A stretch of DNA of 64,000 bases from positions 124,001 to 188,000 of the forward strand of contig JAHJBC010000007.1 in assembly GCA_018813765.1 (NCBI GenBank). The letters are read 5' to 3'. The notes under the pieces are model-generated. The model was not told where the DNA came from. It worked only from the letters and a program-made list of their open reading frames with translations, and did not search any database. Each line of letters opens with the position of its first letter. Position 1 is the first letter of the stretch. A program made the translations under genes and the position numbers. Below are positions 8,737-20,719 of this stretch, one piece after another. The DNA comes from Gammaproteobacteria bacterium. Its GTDB lineage: Bacteria > Pseudomonadota > Gammaproteobacteria > Burkholderiales > Gallionellaceae.

Positions 8737-9531
8737 ATGGGTGATGGGAAGCGAAGGCGTAGCGGTATCGGGAGCTGCATATACTGTGGCGCCACCTCCA
8801 GCCTCAGCAGAGAGCATGTTCTCCCGTATGGACTAGGCGGAGACCTCGTTCTGAATGCCGCCAGTTGCGAGAGCTGCGCTAAAGAAACCGGGCGAGTTGA
8901 ATTGCGCCTTCTTCGAGGGCATTGGTGGCCTTATCGCTTGTGCCTTGGGTTGCCCTCGCGTAGAGCTGGGGAGCAGGTTCCTGATTTACCAGTGAAGGTG
9001 AAACGCCCGGACGGCACTGAATATCCTGCGCACATACCTATGGAAAGGCAAACTATTGCCATGGCGTTTGTCTTTGATCCCCCATCAATATTGACGGGGG
9101 TCGTAAAAACCGAACCGCCAAGTGGGCGCGTAAACGTAAGGGCTCTTGGAACCTCCCCTTCGTATGTAATAGTGGATGGCATTGAGAAGCTAGTTCCCGC
9201 TGAAGAGAAAATCGAGATCCCCGTGAATCTGGATGCAGCAGGCATGTGCCGTTTTCTCGCCAAGGTGGCCCAGGGCTATGCAATAAGTCGCCGCGGGCTT
9301 AGCGCATGTCGTGAGTACTTTCTTCCGGAAATAGTTCTTGGGAGAACCGACGGCGCACAGACCTATGTGGGCGGCGCTAACTCACAGATCCTTGGAGAAA
9401 GGCTTCCAGGCAATGGCCTTCATGCTTTGATGGATCGTGTAAATGGCGAGTTTTTGACGGTATATATCCAACTTTTTCGTGCGCGTGGGGGCAATGAGCC
9501 AATATATGAAGTTGTTGTCGGTCGCTTATGA
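8737..9531 (+). CDS. HNH-nuclease-like zinc protein, likely second cassette gene
   Basis: A 264-residue protein whose first ~45 residues hold a treble-clef-like pattern: CIYCG, SREHVLPYGLGG, then CESC. This is the C-x2-C / E-H-x2-P / C-x2-C layout of HNH endonuclease-type zinc fingers. The rest is not recognised. The ATG lies 11 bp after the attC R' core with no clear Shine-Dalgarno, which is common for cassette genes. Composition is lower in GC than the neighbours. Whether the HNH part is catalytic or only a zinc structure cannot be decided; the histidine in EHV is present. Confidence 0.65.
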   Translation: MGDGKRRRSGIGSCIYCGATSSLSREHVLPYGLGGDLVLNAASCESCAKETGRVELRLLRGHWWPYRLCLGLPSRRAGEQVPDLPVKVKRPDGTEYPAHIPMERQTIAMAFVFDPPSILTGVVKTEPPSGRVNVRALGTSPSYVIVDGIEKLVPAEEKIEIPVNLDAAGMCRFLAKVAQGYAISRRGLSACREYFLPEIVLGRTDGAQTYVGGANSQILGERLPGNGLHALMDRVNGEFLTVYIQLFRARGGNEPIYEVVVGRL

Positions 9532-9660
9532 ATGGGCGGTGCCCCGGTGATTTTAACGCTGACTGACCGCCTCCTGGAATCTCGAATGGCCGTTGTGGGT
9601 TAGAAACGGTCTTTCAGACTCATTGCCGAATAGATTGAAAAATCGTTGTTCGCTTTAAGT
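9532..9660. other. Non-coding tail of the cassette region
   Basis: No gene seen. It contains weak attC-like ends (TTTTAAC at 9551, GTTAGAA at 9599) without the inner symmetry of a good site. If the HNH-like gene was a cassette, its own attC has decayed or been lost. Confidence 0.35.
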
Positions 9661-10208
9661 CAAAACCGTCGGGGGTTGCCCGACAGCAAGTTACTTTACT
9701 TTTGCTTCGCCAAAAGAAAGTAACCAAAGAAAAGGCGACCCTGGTTTGCCGCCCCTTCGGGGTTCCCTGCGTTGCTCGGCAAGTCAGGCGGCTGCGGAAC
9801 TCGCGCTGCGCGCTCAGACAGTCCTCGCCGACTACCCCTGACTCGCCTGCGCTACTCGGCGGCGCTCAAGGGAGCGCAAATCTACTGCGGTTTTGTGTGC
9901 GCTTTGCGCACGTTCCTCTTTCTATTTTGGCGAGGCGGGCGTTGCCCGCCTCGCGGGTTTGGGGTTTCGGTTTTGAGTTTCTTTCCCCTGTGCGCCGCCG
10001 AGTAGCGGAGACCAGACAGGGGATGTCCGACGAATATGTCTGAGCACGTGACCGCGAAGCGGGTCGTGCGAGTTTATGAGGAGGCCTGTCTGGTTGAGCA
10101 ACGCAGGGAACCCCGAAGGGGCGGCGCGCTGGGGGCGCCCTCTTTTGGTTACTTTTCTCGGCAAGACGAGAAAAGTAACTAGCTGTCGGGCTACCCCCGA
10201 CGGTTTTG
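9661..10208. repeat. 548 bp non-coding element with ~115 bp inverted terminal repeats
   Basis: The left arm (9661-9776) and right arm (10096-10208) are reverse complements with scattered mismatches: CAAAACCGTCGGGGGT opens the left arm and its complement closes the right arm at 10208. Both arms share the AGTTACTTT / AAAGTAACCAAA blocks and GCCCCTTCGGGGTTCCCTGC. The interior has further palindromes (around 9935-9955, GGCGGGCGTTGCCCGCC). ORF-track lines here are shadows of the repeats and resemble no protein. It could be a non-autonomous mobile element or a large structured repeat. Confidence 0.8.
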
Positions 10209-10304
10209 AATTTGAATTTAAAACCAGCGGTCTTCGCCCATCCTTCGATACGGCTGAGCCTACTCAGGACGAACGGTCATAGGCGCCCCCAGCCCCCCCA
10301 ATGC

Positions 10305-10310
10305 TATAAT
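10305..10310 (+). promoter_or_regulatory. Candidate -10 box for argS
   Basis: A perfect TATAAT 28 bp upstream of the argS ATG and just outside the inverted-repeat element. Confidence 0.5.
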
Positions 10311-10338
10311 CCGCGCCTCTTTTGAAGGCGTAAAAGCA

Positions 10339-12015
10339 ATGTCCGCAGTCCTGAATTTCAAATCCCATCTCACCGATCTGTTCGCGCAGGCTTTGCGCGC
10401 CGTTGCCCCCGAACACGAAGGCGCGACCGTCCTGATCGAGCGTCCCAAGCAAGCCTCGCATGGCGATTACGCCTGCAACCTGGCGATGCAGTTGGCCAAG
10501 CCATTGCGCAAATCGCCGCGCGACATCGCCAATGCGCTGATCGCGGCCTTGCCGAAATCCGATGTCATCGAAAAAGTCGAGATCGCGGGAGCCGGTTTCA
10601 TCAACGTGTTCATCACCACGGCCGCCAAGCAGGACGTGGTGCACGGCGTGTTGCAGGCAGGCGCGGGTTACGGCCATGTGCATGTGGGCGCCGGGCGCAA
10701 GGTGGGTGTGGAGTTCGTCTCCGCGAATCCTACCGGCCCGCTGCATGTCGGCCACGGGCGCGGCGCGGCGGTGGGCGATTGCCTGTGCAATGTGCTGCAC
10801 GCGGCGGGCTGGAATGTGACGCGCGAGTTTTACTATAACGATGCGGGCGTGCAGATCGATAATCTGACCTTGTCGGTGCAACTGCGCTGCAAGGGCATCA
10901 CGCCGGACGATCCTTCCTGGCCGGAATCGGGCTACCGCGGCGATTACATCCTCGACGTGGCCAAGGCCTACATGGCGAAGGAGCCCGTTGAAGCGGACGA
11001 CCAGCACACGGTGGGCAAGGGCGATGCGGACGATGCGGAAGCCATCCGCCATTTCGCCGTGGCCTATCTGCGCCGCGAGCAGGATCTGGATCTGCGTGCC
11101 TTCCAGGTGGAATTCGACGTGTTCTCGCTGGAGTCGGCGCTGTACACCGACGGCAAGGTGGATGAGACGGTGAAGCGCCTCATCGCCAGCGGCCACACTT
11201 ACGAGCAGGACAATGCGCTGTGGTTGCGTACCACCGATTTCGGAGACGACAAGGACCGCGTGATGCGCAAGAGCGACGGCGGTTACACCTATTTCGTGCC
11301 GGATGTGGCCTACCATCTGGAAAAGTGGAAGCGCGGTTTCGTGCGCGTCATCAACGAGCAGGGTTCCGACCACCACTCCACGATTACGAGGGTAAGAGCG
11401 GGTCTGCAGGCGCTGGATGCGGGCATCCCCAAGGGCTGGCCGGACTATGTGTTGCACCAGATGGTGACGGTGCTGAAGAACGGCGAAGAAGTGAAGATAT
11501 CCAAGCGCGCCGGTAGCTATGTCACGCTGCGCGACTTGATCGATGAAGTGGGCTGCGACGCGACGCGTTATTTCCTTGCCGCGCGCCATCCCGATTCGCA
11601 ACTGGTGTTCGATATCGACCTGGCGAAATCGCAGAGCAACGACAACCCGGTGTATTACATCCAGTATGCGCACGCGCGCATCAGCACGGTGCTGGGGCAG
11701 TGGGGCGGTGAGCGTTCAGCGCTGCTGAATGCGGATGTGAGCGTGCTGGACAGCGAATATGAGACTGCGTTGTTGCAGCGCATGATCGACTATCCGCAAG
11801 TGATCGAGACGGCGGCGGAAGACCTTGCCCCGCATCTGGTCGCTTTCTACCTCAAAGAATTGGCAGCCGATTTTCACAGCTACTATAATGCCTCGCGCTT
11901 CCTGGTCGAGGACGAGAAACTCAAGCTGGCGCGGCTGGCGTTGATTGCCGCCGTGGCGCAGGTGATCAAGAACGGACTGGCGCTGCTCGGCGTGAGCGCG
12001 CCGGAAAAAATGTGA
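10339..12015 (+). CDS. argS: Arginyl-tRNA synthetase
   Basis: A class I aminoacyl-tRNA synthetase that charges tRNA-Arg. It has 558 residues, within the usual range. The N-terminal additional domain (ArgS_N) spans ~1-95, then the catalytic Rossmann fold with the HIGH-like motif HVGHGRG at ~136-142 and a KMSKS-like KISKR at ~387. The C-terminal anticodon-binding DALR domain is recognisable from the helix ending [12 protein letters not shown]. It heads a short run with a SPOR protein and a DsbA-like protein, an arrangement often seen in betaproteobacteria. Confidence 0.97.
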   Translation: MSAVLNFKSHLTDLFAQALRAVAPEHEGATVLIERPKQASHGDYACNLAMQLAKPLRKSPRDIANALIAALPKSDVIEKVEIAGAGFINVFITTAAKQDVVHGVLQAGAGYGHVHVGAGRKVGVEFVSANPTGPLHVGHGRGAAVGDCLCNVLHAAGWNVTREFYYNDAGVQIDNLTLSVQLRCKGITPDDPSWPESGYRGDYILDVAKAYMAKEPVEADDQHTVGKGDADDAEAIRHFAVAYLRREQDLDLRAFQVEFDVFSLESALYTDGKVDETVKRLIASGHTYEQDNALWLRTTDFGDDKDRVMRKSDGGYTYFVPDVAYHLEKWKRGFVRVINEQGSDHHSTITRVRAGLQALDAGIPKGWPDYVLHQMVTVLKNGEEVKISKRAGSYVTLRDLIDEVGCDATRYFLAARHPDSQLVFDIDLAKSQSNDNPVYYIQYAHARISTVLGQWGGERSALLNADVSVLDSEYETALLQRMIDYPQVIETAAEDLAPHLVAFYLKELAADFHSYYNASRFLVEDEKLKLARLALIAAVAQVIKNGLALLGVSAPEKM

Positions 12016-12031
12016 AGCAAAGGATCAGGAA

Positions 12032-12595
12032 ATGAGCGGCGAAAAATCCAAGGTAGTGGCGGGACTGATCATCGGCATGGTGCTGGGGCTGGCAATCGCC
12101 GGCGGGGTGGCCTGGTATGTGGTCAACAAGAACCCGGCCGAATTTGTTGCCAAGGATAAAGCCAAGCCGGCCCCGACAGTTTCGTTGTTGCCCGCGAGCG
12201 CTCCTGCCGCAGTGCCCGCACCGACTGTCGGCGAAGCCGAACCCAAGCAGCAGTTTGAGTTCTACAAGGTGTTGACCGACAAATCGGACAGCACGGCCCG
12301 CAAGCCCACTACGAAACCGAAGAGCGCTACTGCGGTTAAGCCTCCTGCAGTTGCCGCGACTAAGGAGATGTACTTTGTTCAGGCAGGTTCTTTCCAGAAC
12401 GAGGGGGATGCCGAGAAACTAAAAGCCAAGTTGGCGTTCTCAGGCTTCGAGGCGTCCATCCAGACGGCGACCATCCCGGACAAGGGCATCTGGCACAGGG
12501 TCCGGCTTGGTCCCTATGACGGCACCGAAGCAGGCAAGACGATCACGGCATTGAGGCAGAACGGGATCATTGCCACCCAGGTACGCGCCCAGTAA
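12032..12595 (+). CDS. SPOR-domain inner-membrane protein (FtsN/DedD-like)
   Basis: A 187-residue bitopic protein. A short cytoplasmic N-terminus (MSGEKSK) precedes one TM helix (VVAGLIIGMVLGLAIAGGVAW, ~8-28), then a Pro/Ala-rich periplasmic linker and a C-terminal SPOR domain from ~113 (YFVQAGSFQNEGDAEKLKAKL). SPOR domains bind denuded glycan strands at the division septum. The gene is 16 bp after argS and 30 bp before the DsbA-like gene, so an operon is likely. Real FtsN is usually longer, so the family-level name is safer. Confidence 0.85.
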   Translation: MSGEKSKVVAGLIIGMVLGLAIAGGVAWYVVNKNPAEFVAKDKAKPAPTVSLLPASAPAAVPAPTVGEAEPKQQFEFYKVLTDKSDSTARKPTTKPKSATAVKPPAVAATKEMYFVQAGSFQNEGDAEKLKAKLAFSGFEASIQTATIPDKGIWHRVRLGPYDGTEAGKTITALRQNGIIATQVRAQ

Positions 12596-12625
12596 CGGGC
12601 GCAGCAAGTGAACAAGGAGAAGAGT

Positions 12626-13246
12626 ATGCGTTTTTTCAGGCAAATCATCGCAGTGTTGGCAATTTTGTGCGCAGGTTATGCGCAGGCGGGAGACGCCAAC
12701 GGCTACAAGGTGCTGAACCAGCCGCAACCGGTGAGCAGCGGAAACAAGATTGAGGTGATCGAGTTTTTCTTCTACGAATGCTCGCACTGCGACGATATGC
12801 ATGGCCCGCTGGACGAGTGGGAAAAACAGAAACCCAAGGATGTCGAACTGGTCATGATACCGGTCATCTTCCGCGATTCTCTGGAGCCGATGGCGCGTGC
12901 CTATTACGCACTGGAGGCGATGGGCGAGATCAAGCGCCTGCATTCTGTATTTTTTGACGCAATGCACAGGAAAGGCGTCGATCTGAGGGATGAAGCAAAG
13001 ATCACCGACTTCGTTGCGAAGAACGGTGTGGACCGGGCGAAATTCAGCGCCGCCTACAACTCCTTCTCCATCGGCAGCAAATTGAACAGAAGCAATCAGA
13101 TGGTGGGCAGCTACAGGATCATGGGCACGCCGACCATTGCGGTCGACGGCAAATACATCATCACCGGCCTGCATCCCCACGAGGCCATCCGCGTGCTGGA
13201 TGAGGTCGTCAAGATCGCGCGCAAGGAACGTTCAGGACGCAAATGA
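12626..13246 (+). CDS. dsbA: Periplasmic thiol:disulfide interchange protein, DsbA-like
   Basis: An oxidoreductase that introduces disulfide bonds into exported proteins. The ATG at 12626, with AAGGAG seven bases ahead, is preferred over the GTG at 12608. It gives a Sec signal (MRFFRQIIAVLAILCAGYAQA) and a mature protein of about 185 residues. The thioredoxin-fold active site is CSHC (FYECSHCDDMHG) rather than the common CPHC, and the cis-proline loop is GTPTIAV. An alpha-helical insertion between the two halves is typical of DsbA. The last 4 bp overlap the SDR start, indicating coupling. Confidence 0.9.
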   Translation: MRFFRQIIAVLAILCAGYAQAGDANGYKVLNQPQPVSSGNKIEVIEFFFYECSHCDDMHGPLDEWEKQKPKDVELVMIPVIFRDSLEPMARAYYALEAMGEIKRLHSVFFDAMHRKGVDLRDEAKITDFVAKNGVDRAKFSAAYNSFSIGSKLNRSNQMVGSYRIMGTPTIAVDGKYIITGLHPHEAIRVLDEVVKIARKERSGRK

Positions 13247-14055
13247 AAGTCGTATTGAGTGGCGCGTCGAGCGGCATCGGCCTTGCCCTCGCGCGCCATT
13301 ATCTTGAGCGCGGCGCCACTATCGCCGCTTTCGCCCGCCGCGGCGAGTTGCTGCAGTCCCTCGCGGCGGAATTCCCCGGCAGAGTATTTCCCTATGCACT
13401 CGACGTGCGCGATGGCCCCGCCATTCAACAGGCAGCCGCCGATTTCATGGCGCGCTTCGGCGTACCGGACATCGTCATCGCCAATGCCGGCGTGAGCATC
13501 GGAACGCTGACCCGCCACGTCGAGGATAACGAAGTGTTCCAGCATGTGATGGACATCAACGTGCTCGGTGCGGTGAAAACCTTTCAGCCCTTCATCCATG
13601 CAATGCGCGAAGCGGCCAGCAGCAATCCCTCACCTCAATCCTCTCCCGCAAGCGGGAGAGGAGGCAATCGAGAAAAACAATTTACTCTTGTGGGCATCGC
13701 CAGCGTGGCGGGCTTCCGCGGCCTGTCCGGATCGGGCGCCTATTCCGCTTCCAAGGCTGCGCTGATCTCTTACATGGAAAGCCTGCGTGTCGAGATGCAC
13801 GGCAGCGGCGTCAGGGTTGTCACGGTATGCCCCGGCTACATCCGCACCCCGATGACCGACATCAATCCCTACCCGATGCCTTTCATGCTCGAAGTCGATG
13901 ATGCCGCGCGGCGCATCTCGCGCGTGATAGATCGCGGCAGTTCGTTCGCGGTGGTGCCCTGGCAGATGGCGTTGGTGGGGAGGTTGCTGAAACTGCTGCC
14001 GAACTGGCTGTATGACGAACTGTTCAGCCGCACGCCGCATAAACCGCGCAAGTAA
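13243..14055 (+). CDS. Short-chain dehydrogenase/reductase carrying an in-frame palindromic repeat
   Basis: An NAD(P)-dependent SDR of 270 residues. The nucleotide site is SGASSGIG (~6-13), followed by NAG (81-83). The catalytic set is S154 (VGIAS), Y167 and K171 (YSASK), all intact. The substrate is unknown. Residues ~126-146 (SNPSPQSSPASGRGGNREKQ) are not part of the SDR fold; they are encoded by a palindromic repeat (CTCTCCCGC/GCGGGAGAG at 13641-13660) lying between helix alpha-E and the serine strand. The reading frame is kept. The start overlaps the dsbA-like stop (ATGA). Confidence 0.9.
   Translation: MKVVLSGASSGIGLALARHYLERGATIAAFARRGELLQSLAAEFPGRVFPYALDVRDGPAIQQAAADFMARFGVPDIVIANAGVSIGTLTRHVEDNEVFQHVMDINVLGAVKTFQPFIHAMREAASSNPSPQSSPASGRGGNREKQFTLVGIASVAGFRGLSGSGAYSASKAALISYMESLRVEMHGSGVRVVTVCPGYIRTPMTDINPYPMPFMLEVDDAARRISRVIDRGSSFAVVPWQMALVGRLLKLLPNWLYDELFSRTPHKPRK
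13623..13668. repeat. Palindromic repeat (family C) inside the SDR gene
   Basis: The core is CTCTCCCGC-AA-GCGGGAGAG. It is translated in frame as part of the dehydrogenase. The same core occurs in cbbO (32097) and upstream of ampG (41590). Confidence 0.8.
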
Positions 14056-14119
14056 TGGGAGCGCCGACGTCCCGTCGGCTGCTTTGTAACTTCATGCCGG
14101 CGAGACGCCGGCGCTCCCA
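14056..14119. repeat. Palindromic repeat (family B) between convergent genes
   Basis: An inverted repeat beginning TGGGAGCGCCGACG and ending CCGGCGCTCCCA. It fills almost the whole gap between the SDR and gatB stops and may act as a bidirectional terminator. A second copy is at 30377-30448 between cbbM and cbbQ. Confidence 0.8.
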
Positions 14120-14121
14120 CA

Positions 14122-15573
14122 TCAACCTTCCAGCTTCTTCTTGAGAATATCGTTCAACTGCGCCGGGTTGGCCTTGCCTTTGCTGGCCTTCATGGCGAGC
14201 CCGACGAAGAAGCCGAACAGCTTGTCCTTGCCGCTGCGGTATTCCGCGACCTTGTCCGCATTGGCGGCAATGATCTCGTCCACCAGCGCTTCGATGGCAC
14301 CGGAATCCGAGACCTGCTTCAGCCCCTTGGCTTCGATGATCGCATCCGCTTCGCCGCCTTCAGCCCACATGGTACGGAACACTTCTTTCGCGCCGGAGTT
14401 GGAGATAGTGTTGTCGGCAATGCGTTGCAGCATGCCGCCAAGCTGCTGCGCGGTGATCGGACATTGTGTCATGTCCAGACCGTCACGATTCAATTGCGCG
14501 CTGACTTCGCCGATGATCCAGTTGGCGCAGATTTTCGCCTGTCCGATCGCGTTGCCGAGTGCGGCCTCGAAAAAGTCCGCCATTTCGCGCGAGCTGGTCA
14601 GCACGCTGGCATCGTAAGCCGACAGTCCGAGGTCGTTCACATAACGCGCCTGCTTGGCCTGCGGCAGTTCGGGCAAGGTGGCACGCATCTGTTCTATCCA
14701 CTCCGGAGATATCTCCAGCGGCAACAGGTCGGGATCGGGGAAGTAACGGTAGTCGTGCGCGTCTTCCTTGCTGCGCATGGCGCGCGTCTCGCCGGTATCC
14801 GGGTTGAACAGGATGGTAGCCTGGTGCACCTTGCCGCCGTTCTCGATGGTGTCGATCTGCCATTGCACTTCGTAGTCGATGGCCTGCTGCATGAATTTGA
14901 ACGAGTTCAGGTTCTTGATCTCGCGGCGAGTGCCCAGCGGCTGGCCGGGTTTGCGCACCGACACGTTCACGTCGCAGCGGAATGAACCTTCCTGCATGTT
15001 GCCGTCGCTGATGCCGATCCAGCGCACCAGCGTATGCAATGCCTTGGCGTAAGCCACCGCTTCTGCGGCGCTCACCATGTCCGGTTCGGAAACGATCTCC
15101 AGCAGCGGCGTGCCGGCGCGGTTGAGGTCGATGCCGGTCATGCCGTGAAAATCGCCATGCATGGACTTGCCCGCGTCTTCTTCCAGGTGGGCACGCGTGA
15201 TGCGTACCGTCTTTTCATAAGGCTTGGCATTACCCGAGAGCGGCTCGACCTGAATGGTCAGCGCGCCCTGTCCCACCACGGGCAGGTCGAACTGGCTGAT
15301 CTGGTAGCCCTTGGGCAGATCGGGATAGAAATAATTTTTGCGGGCGAATACCGAACGGTTCGCAATATGCGAACCGGTAGCCAGACCGAATTTGATCGCG
15401 CGCTCCACCGCGCCTTTGTTCAGCACCGGCAGTACGCCGGGCAAGGCGATGCTCACCGCATCGGCCTGTGTGTTCGGCTCGGCGCCGAACGCAGTCGATG
15501 CGCCGGAAAATATCTTGGTGTTGGTCGAGAGCTGTGTGTGTACTTCCAGCCCGATGACGATTTCCCACTGCAT
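14122..15573 (-). CDS. gatB: Aspartyl/glutamyl-tRNA(Asn/Gln) amidotransferase subunit B
   Basis: GatB is the kinase/tRNA-binding subunit of the GatCAB complex, which converts Glu-tRNA(Gln) and Asp-tRNA(Asn) to the amidated forms. The ORF runs up to 15711, but the family begins [15 protein letters not shown], so the start is the ATG at 15573, giving 483 residues. Signatures: [18 protein letters not shown] and the C-terminal YqeY-like tail ending [13 protein letters not shown]. The start codon overlaps the stop of the DUF3050 gene by one base, so the two are translationally coupled. Confidence 0.97.
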   Translation of the reverse strand: MQWEIVIGLEVHTQLSTNTKIFSGASTAFGAEPNTQADAVSIALPGVLPVLNKGAVERAIKFGLATGSHIANRSVFARKNYFYPDLPKGYQISQFDLPVVGQGALTIQVEPLSGNAKPYEKTVRITRAHLEEDAGKSMHGDFHGMTGIDLNRAGTPLLEIVSEPDMVSAAEAVAYAKALHTLVRWIGISDGNMQEGSFRCDVNVSVRKPGQPLGTRREIKNLNSFKFMQQAIDYEVQWQIDTIENGGKVHQATILFNPDTGETRAMRSKEDAHDYRYFPDPDLLPLEISPEWIEQMRATLPELPQAKQARYVNDLGLSAYDASVLTSSREMADFFEAALGNAIGQAKICANWIIGEVSAQLNRDGLDMTQCPITAQQLGGMLQRIADNTISNSGAKEVFRTMWAEGGEADAIIEAKGLKQVSDSGAIEALVDEIIAANADKVAEYRSGKDKLFGFFVGLAMKASKGKANPAQLNDILKKKLEG

Positions 15574-16382
15574 TATTTCTTGCTCCGTGCTTTCGCTTTT
15601 ACGGTGGATGGCAGCGCGGCATTTACGCCGCTCCAGAATGCGATACGCGCTTCGATGGCTTGGCAGCCCGCTTTGGAAGCTGCGCGCAGCCTGGTGTCGC
15701 TGCCTTTGCACAGGTGGCTCAGCAGCTTGAGCGAGAGCGGGCCGTGCAACTCATCGTCGAGGTGGATGTGGCGCTCGAGGTAGTAGTAGAACAGCGGCGC
15801 TTTGCGTTTGCTGATGTTCATGTCGGCCAGCAACGCGCGGAACATGCCGGGAATCACCTGTTCGCGACCCAGTGCGAAAGCGGCGGCCACGATGTGCGTC
15901 TTCTCCGTGCCGATGAAGCCGAAAGTGGTCTGCATGAACTGACGTGCGGGTTCGGGGATCTTCGCGATCTTCAGCGCCTTCTCGATGCCGTTGCGCTGCA
16001 CCGATTTGAGGAAGGCTTTGACCGGGGCCGTGTCGGCACCCACTTCTTCCATGGCGCCGATGTACAAATCGAAGTGACTGATGAAAGTCGGGTTGCCCTT
16101 GGCATCCGGCAGGCCGTCGTCGGTCTCTTCACCTACCACGATCTCGTTGATGAAGCGCTGTGCCGAAGTGACGGCCGCATCGCCGGTGGGCATCCATGGC
16201 ACGGCGGTGGGGGCCATGTCGCGTTGCAGGTATTTGAGCAGCGACATGAAATCCCACACCGAATAAACATGGTGTTCCATGAAAGTGCGCAGATCGTCGA
16301 TGTTGCGCACCGCGCCGTAAACCGGGTGGCGGTCGAGTTGTCTCTTGAGTGCGGGAACGCCGGTGAATTTGGTGATTTTCAT
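15573..16382 (-). CDS. DUF3050 family protein within the gat operon
   Basis: A 269-residue soluble protein that I assign to DUF3050 from the conserved start ([35 protein letters not shown]) and the central MEEVGAD stretch. The fold is thought to be heme-oxygenase-like and helical. Candidate metal residues are visible ([35 protein letters not shown]). The molecular function is not established. Its position between gatA (7 bp gap upstream) and gatB (1 bp overlap) means it is expressed with the amidotransferase although no link to tRNA amidation is known. Confidence 0.8.
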   Translation of the reverse strand: MKITKFTGVPALKRQLDRHPVYGAVRNIDDLRTFMEHHVYSVWDFMSLLKYLQRDMAPTAVPWMPTGDAAVTSAQRFINEIVVGEETDDGLPDAKGNPTFISHFDLYIGAMEEVGADTAPVKAFLKSVQRNGIEKALKIAKIPEPARQFMQTTFGFIGTEKTHIVAAAFALGREQVIPGMFRALLADMNISKRKAPLFYYYLERHIHLDDELHGPLSLKLLSHLCKGSDTRLRAASKAGCQAIEARIAFWSGVNAALPSTVKAKARSKK

Positions 16383-16389
16383 GATGGCC

Positions 16390-17841
<1,452 letters not shown>

Positions 17842-17847
17842 GTTCGC

Positions 17848-18135
17848 TTACTCGATGACCTGCGGAACCAGGTAAAGACCCTGTTCCACTTGCGGGGCAA
17901 TGGCTTGGAAGGCTGCGCGCTGATCGGGCTCGGTGACCTTGTCCTCGCGCAGGCGTTGGGCCAGGTCCTGACTGTGCGACATGGGCGCTATGCCTTTGGT
18001 ATCAACGGCCTGCATCTCGGCGATGAGGCCGAAGATGTTGTTGAGCTGGGCCTGGGCGGCCTGGATTTCCTGATCGTTCATCGCCAGCCGGGCAAGGCGG
18101 GCGACTTTTTCGACATCGGCTGAACTGAGGGACAT
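17848..18135 (-). CDS. gatC: Aspartyl/glutamyl-tRNA(Asn/Gln) amidotransferase subunit C
   Basis: The small stabilising subunit of GatCAB. The ORF extends to 18180, but the family start is MSLSSADVEKVARLARLAM, placing the ATG at 18135 (95 residues). Typical features are the N-terminal helix, the ELNNIF-like loop (AQLNNIFGLI) and the MSHSQDLAQRLREDKV segment with a belt-like C-terminus. It is the first gene of the gatC-gatA-DUF3050-gatB operon and is divergent from mreB, with 89 bp between the start codons. Confidence 0.96.
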   Translation of the reverse strand: MSLSSADVEKVARLARLAMNDQEIQAAQAQLNNIFGLIAEMQAVDTKGIAPMSHSQDLAQRLREDKVTEPDQRAAFQAIAPQVEQGLYLVPQVIE

Positions 18136-18182
18136 AAACGGGTGTAAATCTTTATCAAATCGAGCGCGATAGGGTATCATAA

Positions 18183-19268
<1,086 letters not shown>

Positions 19269-19283
19269 TAGTCCGGCAGCACA

Positions 19284-20204
19284 GTGGACGACACGCGCAC
19301 CCTACGATTCTTCAATCGCGGCCCCAGCCCGGTCGCGCGTCTCGTTTTCTTCTGCGTCCTTTCCCTGCTGCTGCTGTTCGTCGATGCGCGCTACCGTTAT
19401 CTCGAATCCACGCGCAATGTCATTGCCGTGATGATCTATCCTTTCCAGCGCCTGACCGCCATGCCCGGCGAGATCGTGGGGCAGATCGGCGTCTACTTCG
19501 AGACCCAGAGTACGCTGCTGGAGGACAATGCGAAACTGCGCCAGCGGCACGAGACCGACTCTGCGCAACTGTCTCAATTGCAGGTGCTGCAGGCCGAGAA
19601 CGCGCATTTGCGCACCCTGTTCGAACTCAAACAGCGCATCGACTATCCGGTGCAACTCGCCGAGATCGTCTATGTCGAGCGCGATATCTTCAAGCGCAAG
19701 CTGTTCGTGGACAAGGGTTCCAACACCAGCGTCATTGAAGGACAGGTGGTGATGGACGAGAACGGTGTGGTGGGCCAGGTCACGCGCGTCTATCCCTGGC
19801 TGTCCGAGGTCACGCTGGTCACCGACAAGGATCACGCCGTGCCGATCCAGATCTTGCGTACCGGTCTGCGCGCCGTGGTGTTCGGCTCCGGCGACATCGC
19901 CGAGATGTCGCTGCGCTACATGCCCATCAGTTCGGACATCGTGGTCGACGACATCCTGGTCACTTCCGGCATCGACGGCACCTACCCGCCCAACCTGCCG
20001 GTGGCCAAGGTGCTGCGCATCGAACGCGATCCCGCGTATCCGTTCGCGCGCATCATCTGCGCACCGTTGGCCGGCGTGGACAGGCATCGCGCGTTGCTGA
20101 TCGTGTCGGGTCTACCCAGCCTGCCCGAGCGTCCCGCCATGCAGGAAAAGACCGGCGACGCCCCGGCGCAGGTAAAGAAACGCGGCAACCGGGGGCAGCC
20201 ATGA
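19284..20204 (+). CDS. mreC: Rod shape-determining protein MreC
   Basis: A bitopic elongasome scaffold that links MreB to PBP2. It has 306 residues with a GTG start, 15 bp after mreB. There is one TM segment (ARLVFFCVLSLLLLFVDARYRYL, ~18-40), a coiled coil (LEDNAKLRQRHETDSAQLSQLQVLQAENAHLRTL) and the two beta-barrel domains with the family motif VDKGSNTSV and GVVGQVTRVYPW. The C-terminal ~25 residues are Lys/Pro-rich and probably disordered. The stop overlaps mreD by 4 bp. Confidence 0.97.
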   Translation: MDDTRTLRFFNRGPSPVARLVFFCVLSLLLLFVDARYRYLESTRNVIAVMIYPFQRLTAMPGEIVGQIGVYFETQSTLLEDNAKLRQRHETDSAQLSQLQVLQAENAHLRTLFELKQRIDYPVQLAEIVYVERDIFKRKLFVDKGSNTSVIEGQVVMDENGVVGQVTRVYPWLSEVTLVTDKDHAVPIQILRTGLRAVVFGSGDIAEMSLRYMPISSDIVVDDILVTSGIDGTYPPNLPVAKVLRIERDPAYPFARIICAPLAGVDRHRALLIVSGLPSLPERPAMQEKTGDAPAQVKKRGNRGQP

Positions 20205-20719
20205 ATCCGGAATACACCAAGGACCAGGAGTTCCTGCTGCCGGCCAACTTTGGCTTCATCGTCTTCAGCCTGTTCGTGGCGGTGATGCTTAACTGGCTGC
20301 CCTGGCACGGTTGGGCGCTGGTGTTGCGGCCGGACTTCGTGGCGCTGGTGCTGCTGTACTGGTGCACCCATAAACCGCATCGCGTCGGCATCGGCATCGC
20401 CTGGCTGGTAGGCATTTTCGCCGACGTGGCCGATGCCAGCCTGTTCGGCCAGCATGCGCTGGCTTACACGGTGCTGGCTTTCGGCGGCATCGTGCTGCAC
20501 CGGCGCGTGCGCATGTTCGACCTGCGCCAGCAATCCGTCCACGTGCTGCCTTTGCTGCTGTCGAGCTATGCCGCCTATGCCATCGTCCACTGGCAGGTGC
20601 GCGGCTATATTGCCTGGGAGTTTTTCCTTGGCGCGGTGACGTCGGCGCTGTTGTGGGCGCCAATGACGTTGCTGTTGCAGGCGATGCGCCGTCCGCGACG
20701 GGATCCGAACGAGTTATGA
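20201..20719 (+). CDS. mreD: Rod shape-determining membrane protein MreD
   Basis: An integral membrane elongasome subunit of 172 residues with about five hydrophobic helices. Family features are the N-terminal FIVFSLFVAVMLNWLPW and the central FVALVLLYWCTHKPHRVGIGIAWLVGIFADVADASLFGQHALAY, which carries the conserved Asp in the fourth helix region. ATG overlaps the mreC stop and its own stop overlaps the mrdA start, so mreC-mreD-mrdA form a translationally coupled chain. Confidence 0.95.
   Translation: MNPEYTKDQEFLLPANFGFIVFSLFVAVMLNWLPWHGWALVLRPDFVALVLLYWCTHKPHRVGIGIAWLVGIFADVADASLFGQHALAYTVLAFGGIVLHRRVRMFDLRQQSVHVLPLLLSSYAAYAIVHWQVRGYIAWEFFLGAVTSALLWAPMTLLLQAMRRPRRDPNEL

Noticed and set aside
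9702-10282. Four ORFs of 68-113 residues within the inverted-repeat element.
   Set aside because: They are translations of palindromic repeat DNA and match no protein pattern; the two strands give equivalent frames.
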